This document shows positions 8,461-12,782 of a DNA stretch of 12,782 bases, piece by piece; within the stretch, counting starts at the first letter, position 1; each line of letters opens with the position of its first letter. The stretch is taken from NCBI GenBank assembly GCA_945875935.1, contig CAMCNE010000065.1, positions 1-12,782 of the forward strand. The letters run 5' to 3'. This stretch comes from Bordetella parapertussis (GTDB lineage Bacteria > Pseudomonadota > Gammaproteobacteria > Burkholderiales > Burkholderiaceae_C). The notes beneath the pieces were generated by a model. The model was not told where the DNA came from and did not search any database. It saw only the letters and a program-made list of their open reading frames with translations. The translations under genes and the position numbers were made by a program.

Positions 8461-9121
8461 AGTTGAGGTGCTGCTTGAGGACCACCCAGCCGTTTTCCTG
8501 TGTCTCGATCATGCCGCGCTCTTCGAGGTCTTTCATCACCCGGCTGACCATCTCGCGCGAGGCGCCAACCACCTTGGCCAGGTCCTGACGCGAGACCTTG
8601 CTGCGAATGATGCGGATTTCGTTGACGACTTCGGCCATCTCCAGCAGCGAACGCGCCACCCGGCCGTACACGTCGAGCAGCGCCAGGGATTCAATCTGCC
8701 GGTCGGCATTACGCAAGCGCTGCACCAGGCCGTGCATGATCGCGTAGGACAGGCTGGAGTTTTCTGGCAGGCAGCGCGCGAACTCGGCACGGCTGAGGAT
8801 GAGCGCATCGGTCTGGATCTCGGCGCGCACCGTGGCCGAGTGGGGTTCGTTGTCGATCAAGCTCATCTCGCCCAGGTAGTCCCCGGAGTTGAGCACCGCC
8901 AGAATCACCTCGCGCCCCTTGGAACCGGATGTCAGCACCCGGGCGCGTCCGGTCAGCAAGATGTAAAGCGCGTTTGACTTGCCCCCCTGCTCCACGAGAA
9001 TTTCGCCCCGTCTGTAGCGACGCTTGACCACGTTGTCGGCGATGCCCTGCGCCTGCTCGTTGGAAAGCAGTGAAAACAGCGGCACTCGCCGAATGAGATC
9101 AAGGTTGGAAAGCATCGCCAT
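8459..9121 (-). CDS. Crp/Fnr-family transcriptional regulator with altered cyclic-nucleotide pocket
   Basis: This is a 220-residue DNA-binding regulator with an N-terminal cyclic-nucleotide-type beta roll (about 12-118), a dimerisation helix (about 120-150) and a C-terminal winged helix-turn-helix (about 165-216). The recognition helix contains SREMVSR (188-194). It keeps the Arg, Glu and Arg that in E. coli CRP contact TGTGA half-sites, suggesting a related operator. The pocket motif reads GEMSLIDNEPHSATV: Glu85 and Ser95 are present, but the Arg that binds the cAMP phosphate (CRP Arg82) is His94. The protein has no N-terminal Cys cluster, so it is not an oxygen-sensing FNR. The ATG at 9121 has AGGAG 7 nt upstream; an ATG two codons later is possible. 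It is divergent from trxB and upstream of ftsK, and may regulate either. The family is certain, but the ligand and regulon are not. Confidence 0.9.
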   Translation of the reverse strand: MAMLSNLDLIRRVPLFSLLSNEQAQGIADNVVKRRYRRGEILVEQGGKSNALYILLTGRARVLTSGSKGREVILAVLNSGDYLGEMSLIDNEPHSATVRAEIQTDALILSRAEFARCLPENSSLSYAIMHGLVQRLRNADRQIESLALLDVYGRVARSLLEMAEVVNEIRIIRSKVSRQDLAKVVGASREMVSRVMKDLEERGMIETQENGWVVLKQHLN

Positions 9122-9191
9122 CGGAAGACTCCTGGGATTTTTTCGAAGGCTGCTCGCGTTCGAATTTCGCTGACAGATCGGATCGGTCTTA

Positions 9192-9207
9192 TTGTCTTCA
9201 TTGACAA
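9192..9207. promoter_or_regulatory. Perfect TTGTC-N6-GACAA dyad, candidate operator between the Crp/Fnr gene and trxB
   Basis: TTGTC (9192-9196) and GACAA (9203-9207) are exact inverted repeats separated by 6 bp. This is the same 5-6-5 geometry as CRP sites (TGTGA-N6-TCACA), with G and A at matching positions in each half. The right half overlaps TTGACA (9201-9206), a perfect -35-like hexamer for trxB, although the region 17 bp downstream (TTTCTT) is a poor -10. The site lies 64 bp before the trxB start and 71 bp before the regulator start. Binding by the adjacent Crp/Fnr protein is inference. Confidence 0.4.
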
Positions 9208-9270
9208 GCGCGCCGTCATGCGTTTTCTTGCCGTGTCAAACTCTGTTGATCGCTGCCATCCGACTTCAAC

Positions 9271-10221
9271 ATGAGCACAACACCCTCGCACTCAACCCTT
9301 TTGATCCTGGGCTCTGGCCCGGCCGGCTACACCGCCGCCGTTTACGCTGCCCGCGCCAATCTGAAGCCGCGGCTGATCACCGGCATGGCTCAAGGCGGTC
9401 AGTTGATGACCACCACTGACGTCGACAACTGGCCAGCCGACGTGGACGGCGTGATGGGCCCCGACTTGATGGAGCGTTTCCAGAAACACGCCGAGCGGTT
9501 CAACACCGAGATCGTTTTCGATCACATCAACGAGGTCGATTTTTCGAAGCGCCCGTTCACGCTCAAGGGTGACTCCGGAACCTACAGCTGCGACGCGCTG
9601 ATCATTTCCACCGGTGCCTCGGCCAAGTATCTGGGCTTGCCCAGCGAAGAGGCATTCATGGGCCGTGGGGTGAGCGGATGCGCCACCTGCGATGGCTTTT
9701 TCTATCGCAATCAAGAGGTCTGCGTGGTCGGCGGTGGCAACACCGCGGTGGAAGAAGCCTTGTACCTGTCGAACATTGCCAGCAAGGTTCACGTGATCCA
9801 CCGCCGAGACAAGTTCAAGGCCGAGGCCATCCTGATCGACAAGCTGATGGATAAAGCCGCCTCGGGCAAAGTGCAACTGCACCTGTGGAACACGCTTGAT
9901 GAAGTGCTGGGCGACGATTCCGGCGTCACCGGCGTTCGCCTTCGCAACACGCAGGACAACTCGACCAGCGAATTGACGCTGCAGGGATGCTTCATCGCGA
10001 TCGGCCATCAGCCGAACACGCAGATCTTTGCCGGCCAGCTCGACATGAAAGACGGCTACATCGTCACCCAAAGCGGCCTGAGCGGCATGGCCACCATGAC
10101 CAGCGTGCCAGGCGTGTTTGCGGCAGGTGATGTGCAAGACCACGTGTACCGCCAGGCCATCACCAGCGCGGGCACGGGCTGCATGGCCGCGCTGGACGCG
10201 CAGCGTTTTCTCGAGAAATAG
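9271..10221 (+). CDS. trxB: Thioredoxin-disulfide reductase TrxB
   Basis: TrxB uses NADPH and FAD to reduce thioredoxin, maintaining the cytoplasmic thiol pool. The 316-residue length is usual for the low-molecular-weight bacterial enzyme. The sequence shows the FAD-binding GSGPAG (14-19), an NWPADVDGV.GPDLMERF segment, the redox-active CATC with Cys137 and Cys140, the NADPH-binding GGGNTA (154-159) with the 2'-phosphate-binding HRRDKF (177-182), and the second FAD motif FAAGDVQDHVYRQAITSAGTGC (from 283). All catalytic residues are present. The ATG at 9271 lacks a strong Shine-Dalgarno, but the family's conserved first strand begins only a few residues later. It is transcribed away from the Crp/Fnr gene across a 149-bp gap, and ends in TAG about 180 bp before rpmB. 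Confidence 0.97.
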   Translation: MSTTPSHSTLLILGSGPAGYTAAVYAARANLKPRLITGMAQGGQLMTTTDVDNWPADVDGVMGPDLMERFQKHAERFNTEIVFDHINEVDFSKRPFTLKGDSGTYSCDALIISTGASAKYLGLPSEEAFMGRGVSGCATCDGFFYRNQEVCVVGGGNTAVEEALYLSNIASKVHVIHRRDKFKAEAILIDKLMDKAASGKVQLHLWNTLDEVLGDDSGVTGVRLRNTQDNSTSELTLQGCFIAIGHQPNTQIFAGQLDMKDGYIVTQSGLSGMATMTSVPGVFAAGDVQDHVYRQAITSAGTGCMAALDAQRFLEK

Positions 10222-10256
10222 CCGACGACGACACGCATCTGGGCAGGCCAGGCCGC

Positions 10257-10262
10257 TATACT
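10257..10262 (+). promoter_or_regulatory. Candidate -10 element of the rpmB-rpmG promoter
   Basis: TATACT preceded by GC (GCTATACT) matches five of six -10 bases. It lies 36 bp after the trxB stop and about 140 bp before rpmB. No good -35 hexamer is visible at 16-18 bp (CGCATC region), so it may depend on context or an activator. The implied leader is about 130 nt. Confidence 0.4.
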
Positions 10263-10323
10263 CGCGGGCTTCGCTGTGCGTGTCTGGGGTTTAACTCTTG
10301 ATCCGTTCGCAGCGGCCACGTCG

Positions 10324-10362
10324 GCGCGAGCCTCGAGGCGGTCTGGCCTCAGGGCAGCGCGC
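10324..10362 (+). other. Nested stem-loop in the rpmB leader
   Basis: In the untranslated stretch between trxB and rpmB, GCGCG (10324-10328) can pair with CGCGC (10358-10362). Inside it, GAGGC (10335-10339) can pair with GCCTC (10346-10350) around a 6-nt loop. A competing self-complementary GCCTCGAGGC occupies 10330-10339. The structure ends about 38 nt before the start codon. It could be a ribosomal-protein leader or mRNA-stability element; no known leader family is recognised and it may be chance in GC-rich DNA. Confidence 0.3.
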
Positions 10363-10400
10363 CTCAGAGATCTGAAACATCAAATAACAGGAGCAGCGTC

Positions 10401-10634
10401 ATGGCACGCGTCTGTCAAGTCACGGGCAAGCGCCCGATGTCGGGAAACAATGTTTCCCACGCCAACAACAAGACCAAGCGGCGCTTTCTGCCGAACCTGC
10501 AGTACCGCAGGTTCTGGCTTGAAACCGAAAATCGCTGGGTGCGGCTGCGCATTTCGAATGCAGCGCTGCGTTTGATCGACAAGGTGGGCATCGAAAAGGT
10601 CGTGGCCGACCTGCGCGCCCGCGGCGAAATCTGA
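10401..10634 (+). CDS. rpmB: 50S ribosomal protein L28
   Basis: L28 (bL28) is a small protein of the large ribosomal subunit. The 77-residue product has the family opening MARVCQVTGKRPMSGNNVSHANNKTKRRFLPNLQ and the ending IDKVGIEKVVADLRARG, the same length class as E. coli L28 (78). A consensus AGGAG sits 7 nt before the ATG. It forms a two-gene unit with rpmG, the common proteobacterial rpmBG pair. Here the pair follows trxB rather than being preceded by radC/dfp as in E. coli. Confidence 0.97.
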   Translation: MARVCQVTGKRPMSGNNVSHANNKTKRRFLPNLQYRRFWLETENRWVRLRISNAALRLIDKVGIEKVVADLRARGEI

Positions 10635-10647
10635 TCAGGAGCAAATC

Positions 10648-10815
10648 ATGGCAAAAGGTGGACGCGAAAAAATCAAGCTGGAATCGTCAGCCGGCACAGG
10701 TCACTTCTACACGACCGACAAGAACAAGAAGACGACGCCCGAGAAGATCGAGATCATGAAATTTGATCCGAAGGCCCGCAAGCACGTGATGTACAAGGAA
10801 ACCAAGCTGCGCTAA
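10648..10815 (+). CDS. rpmG: 50S ribosomal protein L33, zinc-independent form
   Basis: This short gene begins at the ATG at 10648, 13 bp after rpmB, with AGGAG 6 nt upstream. It ends in TAA at 10813-10815. The 55-residue product (MAKGGREKIKLESSAGTGHF at the start, HVMYKETKLR at the end) closely resembles E. coli L33 in length and sequence. It has no cysteines, so it is the C-minus paralogue that does not bind zinc and would not be repressed by Zur. The terminator follows 16 bp after the stop. The gene is easily missed because of its length, but the assignment is secure. Confidence 0.97.
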   Translation: MAKGGREKIKLESSAGTGHFYTTDKNKKTTPEKIEIMKFDPKARKHVMYKETKLR

Positions 10816-10831
10816 GTCGGCTGGCTCCAAT

Positions 10832-10868
10832 AAAAAACCCGCTCGGCATCTCGCCCGGCGGGTTTTTT
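10832..10868. terminator. Bidirectional rho-independent terminator between rpmG and the desaturase gene
   Basis: Six A, then CCCGC (10838-10842), a 15-nt centre, GCGGG (10858-10862), then six T (10863-10868). The A and T runs extend the stem and give a U tract on either strand. It therefore terminates rpmBG (plus) and the convergent desaturase transcript (minus, stop at 10901). Confidence 0.88.
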
Positions 10869-10900
10869 GTTGGGCGCCTCATGGGCGCCCGGGCTCTCAC

Positions 10901-12124
10901 TCAGGCTTGCGAGGCTCGCAGACGGATCGCAAACGACTGCAGCTCGGCGATGCCGCTTTCCTCGGCCTTCTTGCACCAGACCTGCAGATCAGCCACCAGT
11001 TGGTCAGCCGATACGTTGGTGCGCGTCCACAAAGAGCGCAACTCTTCGCGCATGGCCACCAGCTTGGCCAGCACGGCGTGCTGAGCGCACACGGAAACCA
11101 TGCGGTCTCTGAGCGCTTCGGGGATCTTGTCCGCATCGCGGTGCAGCCAGCGCTTGGCCAGATGCATGTCCTTCCAACGCGCCGTGTTCTGAGCACCTTC
11201 GGCCTTCAGCCGCGCCAACTCGCTGGTGCATTCCTCACGCAGGTGCTTGGCGTACTTGGCCATGACCTCGTAGCGGTGGGCGATCAGCGCTTCCAGCGTC
11301 TTCGAGTCGGCAACTGGCTTGATCGCTCCGAGCTTCAACACCGGCGCGGTCTTGCGAACCTGTGCCAAACCAAGGATTTCAAGCGCCCGGATGTAAGCCC
11401 AGCCGAGATCGAACTCGTAGGGCTTGATCGACAGCTTGGCCGACGTCGGATAGGTGTGATGGTTGTTGTGCAACTCCTCGCCACCGATGAAGATGCCCCA
11501 TGGCGAGATGTTCGTCGATGCGTCTGACGCCTCGAAATTGCGGTAGCCCCACCAGTGGCCAAGTCCATTGATGATGCCGGCTGCGGTCACTGGAATCCAG
11601 GCCATCTGAACCGCCCAAACCGTCAGGCCCGCAGCGCCAAACAGCGCCAGATTGATCACCAGCATCAGGCCAACGCCCATCCAGTTGTTATGGCCGTAGA
11701 CGTTGCGCTCCATCCAGTCGTCAGGTGTGCCGTGGCCGTATTTCTGCAGCGTTTCCACATTCTTGGACTCAGCGCGGTAAAGCTCAGCGCCTTCCAGCAG
11801 CAACTTCTTGATGCCGTAGACCTGCGGGCTGTGGGGGTCTTCAGCCGTTTCGCATTTCGCATGGTGCTTGCGGTGAATCGACACCCACTCCTTGGTTACC
11901 TGGCCGGTACCGAGCCACAGCCACAGGCGAAAGAAGTGCGAGGGAATCGCGTGCAGATCTACCGAACGGTGCGCCTGCGAGCGGTGCAAGAAGATGGTGA
12001 CCGAGGCGATCGTGAAGTGCGTGGTCACCAGCGTGTAGATCACGATTTGCCACCAGGTGGCGTGCATCAGACCATGCGAGAGCCAGCCCACCAGGCCATC
12101 CGACAACATCGTGAGTGTGTTCAT
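10901..12124 (-). CDS. Membrane acyl-lipid/acyl-CoA fatty acid desaturase (delta-9 type)
   Basis: This is an integral-membrane di-iron desaturase that introduces a double bond, most likely at delta-9, into saturated acyl chains using O2 and an external electron donor. The 407-residue protein has the three histidine boxes: HRSQAH (47-52, HX4H), HRKHH (84-88, HXXHH) and HNNHH (219-223). It also has a GHWWGYRNFE motif with His190 in the position that completes the metal site in acyl-CoA desaturases. Hydrophobic segments flank the boxes. After about residue 255 comes a long, charged, helical C-terminal region of about 150 residues rich in Arg, Lys, Glu and Ala, with no cytochrome b5 heme motif. 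The ATG at 12124 is preferred; a TTG at 12145 would add seven residues. Related proteins are often annotated 'acyl-CoA desaturase' in Burkholderiales. Regiospecificity is not visible from sequence. Confidence 0.88.
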   Translation of the reverse strand: MNTLTMLSDGLVGWLSHGLMHATWWQIVIYTLVTTHFTIASVTIFLHRSQAHRSVDLHAIPSHFFRLWLWLGTGQVTKEWVSIHRKHHAKCETAEDPHSPQVYGIKKLLLEGAELYRAESKNVETLQKYGHGTPDDWMERNVYGHNNWMGVGLMLVINLALFGAAGLTVWAVQMAWIPVTAAGIINGLGHWWGYRNFEASDASTNISPWGIFIGGEELHNNHHTYPTSAKLSIKPYEFDLGWAYIRALEILGLAQVRKTAPVLKLGAIKPVADSKTLEALIAHRYEVMAKYAKHLREECTSELARLKAEGAQNTARWKDMHLAKRWLHRDADKIPEALRDRMVSVCAQHAVLAKLVAMREELRSLWTRTNVSADQLVADLQVWCKKAEESGIAELQSFAIRLRASQA

Positions 12125-12157
12125 GTATCCATTTTTCCGAAACAAATCAAGCCGTCA

Positions 12158-12184
12158 ATTGTAGGTGGCGGTGTTATTGATCAA
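12158..12184 (-). promoter_or_regulatory. Candidate promoter of the desaturase gene
   Basis: Read on the minus strand, TACAAT (12163-12158) matches five of six -10 bases. TTGATC (12184-12179), 15 bp upstream, matches four of six -35 bases, with a spacing at the short limit. The -35-like element lies in the palindrome TTGATCAA (12178-12185), which could be an operator. Transcription would begin near 12151, about 27 nt before the ATG at 12124. Confidence 0.35.
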
Positions 12185-12236
12185 CAGCTCAAATCGCCAA
12201 CCGACTCGTGAGTGGAGTCGCGTCGCACCAAATCGT

Positions 12237-12782
12237 TCAGACACGCTGCCAGACAGCCGCAAAAAACCCGTCGGTGGCGTGTCGATGCGGCCACAGGCGC
12301 AGGTTGGATCCCTGCACCAGCAAGCCAGACTGCTCGACGTGTGCGTCGGCCAGCAACTGCTCGGCAGGAACGCGCTTGAACTCGCGCGAATGCTCGGCGC
12401 AAAAAGCATCGGCGATGTCCTCGTTTTCAGCGCGCAGCAAGCTGCAGGTGGCGAAGACCAGCCTGCCACCCGACTTCAACAAACGCGCGGCGCTGCTGAG
12501 GATGGCGGCCTGCTTGACGCGCAGTTCATCGACGGCCTCGGGCGACTGCCGCCACTTCATGTCGGGGTTGCGCCGCAGCGTGCCCAGACCCGAGCACGGT
12601 GCATCGACCAGCACGCGATCGATCTTGCCTGCGAGTCGCTTGATGCGGTCGTCACGCTCGTGGGCGATCTGCACCGGATGCACGTTGGACAAGCCGCTGC
12701 GTGCCAGGCGCGGCTTGAGCGCAGCGAGACGATGGCCCGAGGTGTCGAAGGCATACAGACGCCCGGTGTTGCGCATCGACGC
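12237..12782 (-). CDS. RsmB/NOP-family 16S rRNA (cytosine-C5) methyltransferase, C-terminal part
   Basis: The last 181 codons of a SAM-dependent RNA m5C methyltransferase are present; the gene enters from beyond the right edge, and the codons before the Met at 12776 are also open. Motif IV DAPCSGLGTLRRNPD places one key Cys at 12594-12596. Motif VI FATCSLL places the catalytic Cys at 12444-12446. These are the paired PC and TC cysteines of the RsmB/RsmF/NOP2 family, one forming the covalent adduct with cytosine and the other releasing it. The middle segment IDRVLVDAPCSGLGTLRRNPDMKWRQSP is strongly RsmB-like. The protein ends with ATDGFFAAVWQRV, the usual DGFF-type last strand. The likely target is C967 of 16S rRNA by analogy with E. 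coli RsmB, but the substrate-specifying N-terminus is not visible. The stop lies 112 bp upstream of the desaturase start, on the same strand. Confidence 0.92.
   Translation of the reverse strand, partial: ASMRNTGRLYAFDTSGHRLAALKPRLARSGLSNVHPVQIAHERDDRIKRLAGKIDRVLVDAPCSGLGTLRRNPDMKWRQSPEAVDELRVKQAAILSSAARLLKSGGRLVFATCSLLRAENEDIADAFCAEHSREFKRVPAEQLLADAHVEQSGLLVQGSNLRLWPHRHATDGFFAAVWQRV

Noticed and set aside
9292..10143. A 283-codon minus-strand open frame opposite trxB.
   Set aside because: It is a shadow of trxB, whose motifs are complete; the product shows no family features.
10276..10575. A 99-codon plus-strand frame overlapping the rpmB leader and gene.
   Set aside because: It overlaps L28 in another frame, and its peptide is unlike any known protein. 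L28 has the correct start signal and full homology.
12125..12145. TTG start for the desaturase seven codons upstream.
   Set aside because: It is a rarer start codon with no better ribosome binding site, and it would place the start closer to the predicted -10 element. The ATG at 12124 is simpler, though the TTG cannot be fully excluded.

Overview
This is a GC-rich (roughly two-thirds G+C by eye) chromosomal window. Gene content and protein sequence point to a betaproteobacterium of the order Burkholderiales (Comamonadaceae / Rubrivivax / Leptothrix-like). That placement rests on recognised gene families and a familiar core order (trxB divergent from a Crp/Fnr gene, then ftsK-lolA-rarA), not on a database search. 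I see no transposase, integrase, phage gene, tRNA, rRNA or CRISPR array. No gene-free stretch exceeds about 180 bases.

Layout. Positions 1-107 hold the last codons of a plus-strand gene, probably a flavin/2Fe-2S reductase. A promoter candidate and a 106-residue two-helix membrane protein of unknown function follow (196-516), closed by a strong terminator at 566-589. From 9121 down to 589 everything is on the minus strand: a Crp/Fnr-type regulator, ftsK (DNA translocase), lolA (lipoprotein carrier), rarA (replication-recombination AAA+ ATPase), then livH, livM, livG and livF (branched-chain amino acid ABC importer without its binding protein). From ftsK to livF, neighbouring genes overlap by 4 bp or are separated by 1-14 bp. 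They therefore look like one seven-gene transcription unit that mixes chromosome segregation, envelope biogenesis, fork repair and amino acid uptake.

The 149-bp gap 9122-9270 separates the regulator from the divergent plus-strand gene trxB (thioredoxin reductase). It contains a perfect TTGTC-N6-GACAA dyad with CRP-type spacing, overlapping a TTGACA -35-like element. trxB is followed by the ribosomal protein pair rpmB-rpmG (L28, L33; rpmG has only 55 codons plus stop), which has its own promoter candidate, a structured leader and a bidirectional terminator at 10832-10868. That terminator also serves the convergent minus-strand membrane fatty acid desaturase gene (10901-12124). The window ends inside a minus-strand RsmB/NOP-type rRNA m5C methyltransferase gene.

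I did not find a clearly novel multi-gene defence or metabolic system. The points most worth a second look are the liv cassette joined to rarA, the Crp/Fnr protein whose cAMP-phosphate arginine position is histidine together with the dyad beside it, the rpmBG leader structure, and the orphan two-helix membrane protein.
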